26,621 nucleotides of DNA from Chloroflexi bacterium UBA4736 (lineage in GTDB: Bacteria; Chloroflexota; Dormibacteria; Dormibacterales; Dormibacteraceae). The stretch lies in the NCBI GenBank assembly GCA_002404015.1, contig DHIW01000073.1, positions 58,935 through 85,555 on the forward strand. The letters run 5' to 3'. The first letter of the stretch is position 1, and every line of letters begins with the position of its first letter. Positions 15,404 to 22,228 of this stretch are shown piece by piece. The notes beneath the pieces are model-generated. The model made no database searches. It saw only the letters and a program-made list of their open reading frames with translations, and was not told the DNA's origin. The position numbers and the translations under genes are program-made.

Positions 15404-16924
15404 TTACCTGATGACGAACGTCGTCACGAGCAGCGCCAGCGCGGCTGCCGTCATGGAGATCGTGCCGGCCCAGGTGAGCGTCTTGCTCAGCCAGCCGCTG
15501 ACCTTGTCCTCCATGAACTTCCGATCGGAACCCAGCAGCACGATCAGGATCATCAGCGGCGGCGCCACCATCCCGTTGATCACGGCCGTCCAGAAGAGCG
15601 CCCTGATCGGGTCGATGTGGAGGAAGTTCATCGCGAGCCCGGCCAGCGTCGCTGCGGCGATGATGCCGTAGAACGTCGGCCGGTACCGCGGCTTCGCGGC
15701 CAGGCCGCCCTTCCAGCCCATGAACTCCTTGACGGCGTAGGCGGCCGAGCCGGACAGGATGGGGATCGCCAGGAGGCCGGTGCCGATCATCCCGGCTGCG
15801 AAGGCGATGAAGGCGAACGGTCCCAGGAACGGCGCCAGGGCCTGCGCGGCCTGGTCGGCGGACTGGATGTCGGTCTTGCCGTGGGCGTGAAGGACGGCGG
15901 CGCAGGTCAGGATGATGGCATACATGACGATCTGCGAGAACGCCATCCCGATCAGGATGTCGGTCCGCGCGGCGCGCAGCTCGTGCAGACGGACACCTCT
16001 CCGCGCGGCCTCGTTCTGCCTGCCCGACGCCCGCATCTCGTCAATCTCGGCTGACGCCTGCCAGAAGAAGAGGTAGGGCGAGATCGTGGTCCCGAGCACG
16101 GCGACCATCGCCGTGATGAAGTTCTTGGAGAACTCGATATGGGGGACGAACGTCCCTTTGACCACGTCCATCAGCGCCGGATGGGCCAGGAACATGGTGA
16201 CCACGTAGGCGAACAGCGCCAGCGTCAGCCACTTGAAGATCTTGAAGATCACCTGGTAGCTGACGAAGAGCTGGAGATAGAGGATGAGCGCTGCCACCGG
16301 GACGAGCAACCAGGCCTGGTGGATCAAGCCCTTAGTGAGCATCGAGCCGCCCAGGGCCACCGCCCCCAGGTCCGCGCCCAGGTTGATGGTGTTCGCCGCC
16401 AGCAACCCGACGATGCAGATTCCGACCAGCCAGGTTGGAAACTTCCGCCGAAGCGCGATGCCCAGGCCGACGCCCGTGTGGAGGGCGATCCGGGCGCACA
16501 GTTCCTGGATGGCGGCCATCATCGGGAACGTGAACAGCGCCATCCAGAGGATCCCGTAGCCGAACTGGCTGCCCACCTGCGAGTACGTGCCGATGCCGCT
16601 GGGGTCGTCGTCGCTGGCCCCCGTGATCAGGCCCGGGCCCAGGACCTGCAGGATGCTGGCCGGGTGGCGCTTGACCTCTTCCAGGCTCGTGCGTCCGGCC
16701 GGCGTGCCGCCTGTCGCTGGCTGGCCGTCCCTGGTCTCGCCCTTCAGGAGCTCATCGACCTCGGGCTCCCTGTCCGGGCCCGGCTGGACTCTCTTCAGCA
16801 GGGGGTCCTTGATCGGGTCGCCCGGCCGTCCGGCCTCGACCGCCTCGTCCTGGAGGTCTTCCAGCGGGCCCTGGTTCGACTGGATCTCCGCCGCCCGGTC
16901 CTCGGGTCTTATCGGTTCAGCCAC
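15404..16924 (-). CDS. Nramp-related divalent metal ion transporter, divergent motifs
   Basis: A 506-residue multi-pass membrane protein of the Nramp superfamily (proton-coupled Mn/Fe uptake in the classical members). About 90 hydrophilic, acidic, Pro-rich N-terminal residues precede the first helix. The helix 1 motif is DDDPSG (105-110) in place of DPGN. The helix 6 motif is TISPY (280-284) in place of the Met-Pro-His segment. The residues that coordinate Mn/Fe are therefore not the canonical ones and the substrate is open; Mg or other metals are possible, as in Nramp-related transporters. GTG 16924 has no ribosome site; TAGCAT ends 9 nt upstream and a palindrome covers the region above it. 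Confidence 0.87.
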   Translation of the reverse strand: MAEPIRPEDRAAEIQSNQGPLEDLQDEAVEAGRPGDPIKDPLLKRVQPGPDREPEVDELLKGETRDGQPATGGTPAGRTSLEEVKRHPASILQVLGPGLITGASDDDPSGIGTYSQVGSQFGYGILWMALFTFPMMAAIQELCARIALHTGVGLGIALRRKFPTWLVGICIVGLLAANTINLGADLGAVALGGSMLTKGLIHQAWLLVPVAALILYLQLFVSYQVIFKIFKWLTLALFAYVVTMFLAHPALMDVVKGTFVPHIEFSKNFITAMVAVLGTTISPYLFFWQASAEIDEMRASGRQNEAARRGVRLHELRAARTDILIGMAFSQIVMYAIILTCAAVLHAHGKTDIQSADQAAQALAPFLGPFAFIAFAAGMIGTGLLAIPILSGSAAYAVKEFMGWKGGLAAKPRYRPTFYGIIAAATLAGLAMNFLHIDPIRALFWTAVINGMVAPPLMILIVLLGSDRKFMEDKVSGWLSKTLTWAGTISMTAAALALLVTTFVIR

Positions 16925-16933
16925 CTGATGAAA

Positions 16934-16965
16934 ATGCTAGCACGGTGTATTGAATAGTTACACCG
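16934..16965 (-). promoter_or_regulatory. candidate Nramp promoter with palindromic operator
   Basis: TAGCAT (16934-16939, minus strand) is a -10 candidate ending 9 nt before the GTG. Just upstream, CGGTGTA (16943-16949) and TACACCG (16959-16965) form a perfect 7-bp inverted repeat with a 9-nt spacer. The repeat covers the spacer and the expected -35. That is the geometry of a dimeric repressor site, possibly metal-responsive given the gene. The regulator is unknown. Confidence 0.45.
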
Positions 16966-16994
16966 CCGAACATCTGTAGCCGCCTCGGCGCGGC

Positions 16995-17000
16995 TATCCT
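16995..17000 (+). promoter_or_regulatory. candidate -10 box (TATCCT) for GNAT gene, near-leaderless
   Basis: TATCCT ends 9 nt before the ATG at 17010. No Shine-Dalgarno sequence lies between them. Confidence 0.4.
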
Positions 17001-17009
17001 CAGGTCCCG

Positions 17010-17540
17010 ATGGACCTCGTCGGTAAGCTCGTCAAGCTGCGGGGGCTGAGACCAGAGGACGCCCAGGGCATCGCCGCCAACGCGGCCGATCCCGAGGTCG
17101 TCCGCTACCTCGGCAGCTGGTCCTGGAGCCCCCAGAGCCTGGAGGACGCCCGCGAGTTCATCGCGCGGCGGGACCCGGGACGTGTGATGTGGGCGGTCGA
17201 GTGCCTGGAGGACGGGGCCTTCCTGGGGACGACCGGGCTGCACGACATCAACCACCGCAACCGCAACTGCTACTGGGGCGTGATGCTGGGGCCGCCCAGC
17301 CGCTGGGGCCGCGGCTACGGCACGGAGACCTGCGGGCTGGTGACCTCCTGGGCCTTCCGCCAGCTGGGCATGGAGAAGGTCTACCTCGAGGTCTACGAGG
17401 GCAACGAGCGGGGCCGGCGGGCCTACGACCGGGCCGGCTACCGCCTGGAGGGCACGCTCCCGCGCCACACCTGGCTGGACGGTCGGCTCGTCACCTCGTA
17501 CCTGATGGCCGCCTACCGTGACGACCCGCTCTATCAGTAG
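17010..17540 (+). CDS. GNAT-family N-acetyltransferase (RimJ/RimL-like)
   Basis: An acetyl-CoA-dependent acetyltransferase of 176 residues. The opening KLVKLRGLRPEDAQGIAANA is typical of RimJ/RimL-like proteins. The acetyl-CoA loop is RWGRGYGTETCGLVTSWAF. The C-terminal NERGRRAYDRAGYRLEGTLPRH is the usual substrate-side segment. It may act on a protein N-terminus, an antibiotic or a small amine; the sequence does not say. The start has no ribosome site but a -10 box just upstream. Its stop overlaps the stop of the opposite VOC gene by 7 bp. It is divergent from the Nramp gene across 85 nt. Confidence 0.88.
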   Translation: MDLVGKLVKLRGLRPEDAQGIAANAADPEVVRYLGSWSWSPQSLEDAREFIARRDPGRVMWAVECLEDGAFLGTTGLHDINHRNRNCYWGVMLGPPSRWGRGYGTETCGLVTSWAFRQLGMEKVYLEVYEGNERGRRAYDRAGYRLEGTLPRHTWLDGRLVTSYLMAAYRDDPLYQ

Positions 17541-17920
17541 GCCGCGACCTCGAGCAGGTTGCCGTCCGGGTCCCTGAAGTACACGGACGTCATCGGCCCC
17601 AGGGCCCCCATCCGCGCCACCGGGCCCTCGAGGATCTCCACCTCGCATTCCTCGAGATGGCTCACCACCGCCTCGATCGGCTGTTCGGTTATTAAGCAGA
17701 GGTCGCCGGCACCCGGCACCGCCCGCCGAGCGTTGGGCTGGAACTCACTGCCCAGCTCGTGCAGGTTGATCTTCTGGTTGCCGAACCTGACCGCCAGCGG
17801 GCCCCCCGGGGAGACGCTGACCCGCATCCCCAGCACCCGGGTGTAGAAGTCGACGGTCACCTCGAGATCCTTGACCGTGAGTACCACGTGGTCGAGGCCT
17901 AGCAGCTTCAGACCAGCCAT
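17534..17920 (-). CDS. VOC-family (glyoxalase/dioxygenase-like) protein
   Basis: A 128-residue single vicinal-oxygen-chelate domain. Likely metal ligands are the His in GLDHVVLTVKDL (residue 10), the His in INLHE (about 54) and the Glu in DPDGNLLEV (about 125). YTRVLGM and VYFRDPDGN are standard for the family, which includes glyoxalases, dioxygenases and fosfomycin-resistance enzymes. I cannot choose between them. ATG 17920 has GGGGAG about 6 nt upstream. It is the last gene of the uvrC unit, 33 nt after the epimerase. Its 3' end overlaps the GNAT gene. Confidence 0.85.
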   Translation of the reverse strand: MAGLKLLGLDHVVLTVKDLEVTVDFYTRVLGMRVSVSPGGPLAVRFGNQKINLHELGSEFQPNARRAVPGAGDLCLITEQPIEAVVSHLEECEVEILEGPVARMGALGPMTSVYFRDPDGNLLEVAAY

Positions 17921-17953
17921 TTGGCTCCCCTGTCATTCGGCCGATCAGCAAGG

Positions 17954-18898
17954 TCAGCCGCGAGCGGCCGCAATCTCCAGCTCCTTCGCGCGGCCGGCGT
18001 AGCCCGGGTGTGAGGGCCGCTTGGCGAGGTACCACGCCAGCGTCTCGCCGAGCGACTCCTCGAGCGCTGATGGCTGGAAGCCCAGGTCACCGCGGATGCG
18101 CGTCAGATCGTACCCGGCCGAGCGCCTGGGGTCGGGTCCATAGGGGCTGGCACCCGCCGGAAGGTCGGCAAAAGGGATCGGCACCAGGGCCGGCGGCTTG
18201 CCGAGCGCGCCGCCCAGCGCGACGAGCAGGTCCTCCAGGCTGACCCCCGCGAAGGCGACGTTGTAGGGCCCCGACGCCGGTCGCCGCAGCTCACAGGCCA
18301 GCGCGCAGGCGTAGCCCACGTCCTTGACCCAGGCCAGCCCGGCCTGCCTGCGAAAGGACTCCTCGGGCACCAGGAGCGGCCCGCCGTCCTCGACGCGCTG
18401 GATGTAGGCGGCGATCCGCAGCGTGTGGTCTTCCGGGCCGAAGACGGCGGGCGGCCGGATCACCACGCTGGGAAATTCGGGGTGGCGGGCCAGCACCGTC
18501 TCACACCAGCGCTTGCCCTCGCGGTACTCCTGAGGCTCCGTCGGGATCGGCCCCTCGAACGGGCGGAAATCCTCCTCCCGAGCCGGCGATCCGCCGAAGT
18601 CGTCGGGGTAGACGCCAGTCGAGATGAATACGTAGCGCTCGCCCCGGAAGACCCTGACCGCCTCCTCCACCTCGGCCGCCTGGAAGCCCGCCAAGTCGAG
18701 GAGGACGTCGGGCTGGGTCTGCGCCAGCACCGCCTCCAGCCGGCCCGGCTCCGAACGGTCGACGCTCACGTAGCTGGTGAAGGTTCCGTACGGGCGAGGC
18801 TGGCGGCCGGCCGCGATCGTCTCGACTCCGCGCCGCATCAACTCCTTGCAGCAGGCAACGCCGACGAAGCCGGCACCGCCCAGGACCAGGGCTCTCAC
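17954..18898 (-). CDS. NAD-dependent epimerase/reductase family protein
   Basis: An extended-SDR Rossmann protein of 314 residues. The nucleotide motif is LVLGGAGFVG (near residue 5) and the catalytic pair lies in EYREGKRWCE (YxxxK). VVIRPPAVFGPEDH is the usual epimerase segment. The upper catalytic residues fit FISTGVY. The substrate is unknown: sugar-nucleotide epimerases and CSP41-like RNA-binding members look similar. I set the start at GTG 18898 because it overlaps the RapZ-domain stop (GTGA), exactly like the junction upstream, and the Rossmann motif begins there. A longer reading to 19000 has no family support. It takes the place that yvcK usually holds after rapZ. Confidence 0.87.
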   Translation of the reverse strand: MRALVLGGAGFVGVACCKELMRRGVETIAAGRQPRPYGTFTSYVSVDRSEPGRLEAVLAQTQPDVLLDLAGFQAAEVEEAVRVFRGERYVFISTGVYPDDFGGSPAREEDFRPFEGPIPTEPQEYREGKRWCETVLARHPEFPSVVIRPPAVFGPEDHTLRIAAYIQRVEDGGPLLVPEESFRRQAGLAWVKDVGYACALACELRRPASGPYNVAFAGVSLEDLLVALGGALGKPPALVPIPFADLPAGASPYGPDPRRSAGYDLTRIRGDLGFQPSALEESLGETLAWYLAKRPSHPGYAGRAKELEIAAARG

Positions 18899-19512
18899 AG
18901 ATCGCGCGCGGTGAACTCGACTTCGATGCCGTCCAGGCGCGAGAGGCGGCGGGACATCTCCTCGGCCACCACGACCGACCGGTGGCGGCCGCCGGTGCAC
19001 CCGAAGGCGATGGTGAGCTCATCGCGCTGGTAGAGCGGGATCGCCCAGCGCAGGGTAGCCTCCAGGCGGTCCAGCAGCTGGTCAGCGGCCGGCTGGCTGA
19101 GGACGAACTCGGTTACCGCCCGGTCGCGCCCGGTCAGCGGGCGCAGCCCCGGCACCCAGTAGGGGTTGTCCAGGAAGCGCACATCCACCAGCCAGGTCGC
19201 GTCTTCCGGCAGGCCATTCTTGTAAGCGAAGGCCAGGCAGGTCACCAGGGGCCGCTCCCGCGGCCGCAGCTTCTCGGCCAGCGCGGCCACCTCTCCCTCC
19301 GACACCCGGTGGTGGGCGCGCGCGTAGCTGCCTTCCGCCTCGCCGTCGTCGGGGCCGACGTGGACCAGCGTGTAGCGGACGCCGGCCGCGTCCGCCGCGA
19401 TCAGCTCGGCGGCGGCACGATCCGTGAGCACGTCAACCACGAACCCGTTGGCGCGGAAGGCCGGCGCGGCGGCCGTGGCATCTGGCCCGCCCAGCATCAC
19501 GCGCCGGCTCAC
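18895..19512 (-). CDS. standalone RapZ C-terminal domain protein
   Basis: A 205-residue protein matching only the C-terminal half of RapZ. DVRFLDNPYW, PGLRPLTGRD and FGCTGGRHRSVVVAEEM are the conserved RapZ blocks. Full RapZ begins with a Walker-A P-loop kinase domain of about 150 residues. Here there is no GxxGxGKS, and residues 1-90 (MLGGPDATAAAPAF, VVDVLTDRAAAELI, SYARAHHRVSEGEV) are different. In E. coli the C-terminal half binds the GlmY/GlmZ RNAs, so an RNA- or metabolite-binding role is an inference. The GTG at 19512 overlaps the uvrC stop (GTGA), with AAGGAG at 5 nt. The position right after uvrC is that of rapZ in many genomes. Confidence 0.85.
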   Translation of the reverse strand: MSRRVMLGGPDATAAAPAFRANGFVVDVLTDRAAAELIAADAAGVRYTLVHVGPDDGEAEGSYARAHHRVSEGEVAALAEKLRPRERPLVTCLAFAYKNGLPEDATWLVDVRFLDNPYWVPGLRPLTGRDRAVTEFVLSQPAADQLLDRLEATLRWAIPLYQRDELTIAFGCTGGRHRSVVVAEEMSRRLSRLDGIEVEFTARDL

Positions 19513-21356
19513 AGGAGCTCCTTCAGGCGGACTGCCACCTTCTGGGAGACCCCGGCCGCCACGATCTGACCCAGGGACGCCTCCCGGATCGCCTGCAGGG
19601 TGCCGAACGCCTTGAGCAGCGCGCGCTTGCGAGCCGGCCCGATCCCCTCGACTGAGTCGAGCGGCGAGGACAGGGCCTTGCGGGAGCGGACCTTGCGGTG
19701 GTGGGTGATCGCGAAGCGGTGCGCCTCGTCGCGGATCCGCTGGACCAGGAACATTCCCGGCGAGTTGTGCTCCTGCACGATCGGGGCCGTGCGCCCGGGG
19801 GCAAACAGCTCCTCCCGCTCCTTGGCCAGGCCGAAGGTGGGGATGTCGGCGAATCCGATCTCCTCGAGCACTTCGGTGGCCGCATTGAGCTGGCCCTTGC
19901 CGCCGTCGATGAGGACCAGGTCCGGCCGGCTGGAGAAGGAGCGGTCCCCGACGTCGTCGGCGTCCTCGCGCCTGAGCGCGGTCTCCAGCCGCTCGAAGCG
20001 GCGGCGCAGCACCTCCTGCATCATCGCGAAGTCGTTCGGACCCGGCGTGTACTTGATCTTGAAGTTGCGGTAGTGCTCGCTGCGGGGCCGGCCGTCCTCG
20101 AACACCACCATGGCGCCTGTCGCCGAGTCGCCCTGGATGTTGGAGATGTCGTAGCACTCGATCCTCTTCGGCGGTGAGTCCAGCTCCAGGGCCTGGGCCA
20201 GCGCGTCGAGCATCGGATCGGTGCGGCTGCGGTCGTAGTCGCCCTGGATGCGCAGCTGGCGCAGGCTCTCGGAAGCCGTCTCCGCAAGCTGCGCGACAAG
20301 GTGCCGGCGGCGCCCGCGCTGGGGGACGTGGACCTCGACCGGACCTCCCCGCCGCTGCGCGAGCCAGTCGGCCACCAGCGCAGTCTCGGCGATCGGCCCT
20401 GGCAGGACCACCGTTCTGGGGACGTGCGTCGCGCTCCCGTAGTACTGCAGAAGGAACCCGCGCAACAGCTCCGGCTCCTCGACCTCGCCCGCCCCTTCGA
20501 GCGAGTGGCCGTCGTGGCCGACCATCTTGCCCTGGCGCACGTAGGCCACCTCGACGTACACGTCCTGGCCCTCCCGCGCGTAGGCGACCAGGTCCTGGTC
20601 GTCGCGGCTGCGGGTCAGCACCTTCTGGCGGTCGGCGATCTTCTCGATTGCGAGCAGCTGGTCGCGATAGCGGGCGGCGTTCTCGAAGTCCAGCCCCTCC
20701 GCCGCCCCGGCCATACGGCCCCGCAGCTCCTTGGTCAGGAGGTCGGAGCGCCCCTCCATGAAAAAGCCGACCTCGCGGATCCGGGCCTGGTAGTCCTCGG
20801 CGCTGATCCTGCCCTCGCAGGGACCAGGGCAGCGGCGGATGTGGAAGTCGAGGCAGACCTTGCCCTGCTTGAAGATATCCTCCGAGCAGGTGCGGAAGGG
20901 CAGCAGCTGGCGCAGGCTCTTGACCGTGCTGCGCAGGGATTGGGCGCTCGTGTAGGGCCCGAAGTAGAGCGCTCCGTCGTCCAGGACCCGCCGCGTGTAG
21001 TGGACCCGCGGGAACCGCTCGGAGACCGGCAGCTTCAGGTAGAGGTAGTTCTTGTCGTCCTTCAGGCGGATGTTGAAGCGGGGCCGGTAGTGCTTGATCA
21101 GGTTGCACTCGAGGACCAGCGCCTCCACCTCGTTGGCGGCCTTCACGATCTCGAAGTCGAAGACCTTCCTGACCAGGTCGCGCACGCGCGGCGTCTGGGC
21201 GTAGCCGGGGGTGAAGTAGGAGCGCAGGCGGTCGCGCAGCCGGAGCGCTTTGCCCACGTAGATCACCTGCCCGGTGCTGTCCCTCAGCAGGTAGACGCCT
21301 GGCGAGTCAGGCACGGCGCGAAGCCGCTTGCGGATCGCGTCTGAGGTGTCAGCCAC
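19509..21356 (-). CDS. uvrC: excinuclease ABC subunit C
   Basis: UvrC makes the dual incision in nucleotide excision repair; 615 residues, full length. The N-terminal GIY-YIG nuclease has SPGVYLLRDSTGQVIYVGKA (residues 18-37). A four-Cys-like segment surrounds the HIRRCPGPCEGRIS region. The UVR helical motif lies at about 205-240 (LDFENAARYRDQL). The RNase H-like 5' nuclease has IECYDISNIQG and VLIDGGKGQLNAA. The C-terminal helix-hairpin-helix is VEGIGPARKRALLKAFG. GTG 21356 has no ribosome site; TAGAAT ends 7 nt upstream, so the message is probably leaderless. uvrA lies 4.6 kb away on the same strand. Confidence 0.97.
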   Translation of the reverse strand: MADTSDAIRKRLRAVPDSPGVYLLRDSTGQVIYVGKALRLRDRLRSYFTPGYAQTPRVRDLVRKVFDFEIVKAANEVEALVLECNLIKHYRPRFNIRLKDDKNYLYLKLPVSERFPRVHYTRRVLDDGALYFGPYTSAQSLRSTVKSLRQLLPFRTCSEDIFKQGKVCLDFHIRRCPGPCEGRISAEDYQARIREVGFFMEGRSDLLTKELRGRMAGAAEGLDFENAARYRDQLLAIEKIADRQKVLTRSRDDQDLVAYAREGQDVYVEVAYVRQGKMVGHDGHSLEGAGEVEEPELLRGFLLQYYGSATHVPRTVVLPGPIAETALVADWLAQRRGGPVEVHVPQRGRRRHLVAQLAETASESLRQLRIQGDYDRSRTDPMLDALAQALELDSPPKRIECYDISNIQGDSATGAMVVFEDGRPRSEHYRNFKIKYTPGPNDFAMMQEVLRRRFERLETALRREDADDVGDRSFSSRPDLVLIDGGKGQLNAATEVLEEIGFADIPTFGLAKEREELFAPGRTAPIVQEHNSPGMFLVQRIRDEAHRFAITHHRKVRSRKALSSPLDSVEGIGPARKRALLKAFGTLQAIREASLGQIVAAGVSQKVAVRLKELL

Positions 21357-21363
21357 TCGGGCG

Positions 21364-21389
21364 ATTCTAGGTGCGTTGAGTTGTAGACT
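21364..21389. promoter_or_regulatory. divergent leaderless promoter pair (uvrC and DUF4190 gene)
   Basis: The 40-nt gap holds two -10 candidates. TAGAAT (21364-21369, minus) ends 7 nt before the uvrC GTG. TAGACT (21384-21389, plus) ends 7 nt before GTG 21397. Each polymerase footprint would cover the other promoter. No good -35 match is visible for either. Confidence 0.5.
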
Positions 21390-21396
21390 TCCGGCC

Positions 21397-21744
21397 GTGC
21401 AGAACCCGCCCGACAGCTCGATGTCGACCGTCCCCTCCTCCCTGCCGCCTCAGGCGGGCGGCGTCCTGGTGTCTGCGCCTTACAACACGCTGGCCGTGGT
21501 CAGCCTGGTGGCCGGCATCGCGTCCTACGTCTTCGTGCCGGTCGTCGGGGCGGTGGTGGCGGTCATCACGGGTCACATGGCCCGCAGCCAGATCCGGACG
21601 ACCCGTGAGCAGGGTGGTGGCCTCGCGCTGGCGGGCTTGATCCTCGGCTACGCCCACCTCGTGATAGTGGTGCTGGTGGTCGGGCTCATCCTGCTTGTCC
21701 TGCTCGGAGTCTTCGGGTTCTTCGCGATCCACCCGTCCCATTAG
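21397..21744 (+). CDS. small membrane protein, DUF4190-type
   Basis: A 115-residue protein. A short Pro/Ser-rich cytoplasmic start (PPDSSMSTVPSSLPPQAGG) leads into a first hydrophobic segment (LAVVSLVAGIASYVFVPVVG). Then come the polar turn GHMARSQIRTTREQGGGLALAGLILGY and a second long hydrophobic run. GHMARSQIR and GGGLALAGLILGY are the signature of DUF4190 proteins, whose function is unknown. I chose GTG 21397 because TAGACT ends 7 nt upstream; ATG 21421 is an alternative. Divergent from uvrC, convergent with the deazaflavin enzyme. Confidence 0.8.
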   Translation: MQNPPDSSMSTVPSSLPPQAGGVLVSAPYNTLAVVSLVAGIASYVFVPVVGAVVAVITGHMARSQIRTTREQGGGLALAGLILGYAHLVIVVLVVGLILLVLLGVFGFFAIHPSH

Positions 21745-21754
21745 GCCGGCTCCG

Positions 21755-22195
21755 CTAGGGATCCACCGGGCGGAGGATCACGAGCGGGATCTGCCGGCTT
21801 GTCTGCGACTGGTAGCGCTCGTAGTCGGGCCAGATCCGCGTCATCACCGGCCAGAGCCGGCGCCTCTGGGCCGCGGTGGCGACGCGGGCGCGCGCCGCGA
21901 ACCGGCGGGTCCCGACCTGGACCTCGACCTCGGGGTCGGCCTGGATGTTGAGCAGCCACGCCGGCGGGCTCTCGCTGCCTCCCTTGGAGCCGACGACCAC
22001 GTAGGCGTCCCCGTCGCGGTGGTAGAGCAGGGCGGAGCTCCGGCGCCGGCCGGTCCGGCGGCCGGTGGTCCTCAGCAGCAGCATCCGAAGGCTGCCGAGG
22101 CGGTGCCCCCACAGCCCGCCGCTCAGCTCGTAGGCCTTCTCGTGGAGGCCCAGGAGGCGCAGCCCGATCGCCCGGTCGAACGGTGTCATCGGCAT
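21755..22195 (-). CDS. deazaflavin (F420)-dependent nitroreductase-family protein
   Basis: A 146-residue split-barrel protein of the DDN family, whose studied members use coenzyme F420. LLLRTTGRRTGRRRSSALLY is the conserved start of the barrel. VVVGSKGGSESPPAWLLNI is the cofactor-phosphate region, followed by PEVEVQVGTRRF and the C-terminal YQSQTSRQIPLVIL. The physiological substrate is not known. Its presence suggests the host makes F420, though no F420 biosynthesis gene is here. ATG 22195 (or 22189) has no good ribosome site. It is 33 nt after the acyl-CoA reductase gene, so the two are probably one transcript. Confidence 0.88.
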   Translation of the reverse strand: MPMTPFDRAIGLRLLGLHEKAYELSGGLWGHRLGSLRMLLLRTTGRRTGRRRSSALLYHRDGDAYVVVGSKGGSESPPAWLLNIQADPEVEVQVGTRRFAARARVATAAQRRRLWPVMTRIWPDYERYQSQTSRQIPLVILRPVDP

Positions 22196-22228
22196 CTAGC
22201 CGGCCGTTGAGAACATCCTGCTAGGCCG

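Noticed and set aside
19512..21108. Apparent N-terminal extension of the RapZ-domain gene across uvrC (737 codons in total)
   Set aside because: The upstream part is the +1 shadow of uvrC and has random, Arg/Gly/Pro-rich composition. The GTG at 19512 with AAGGAG is the natural start.
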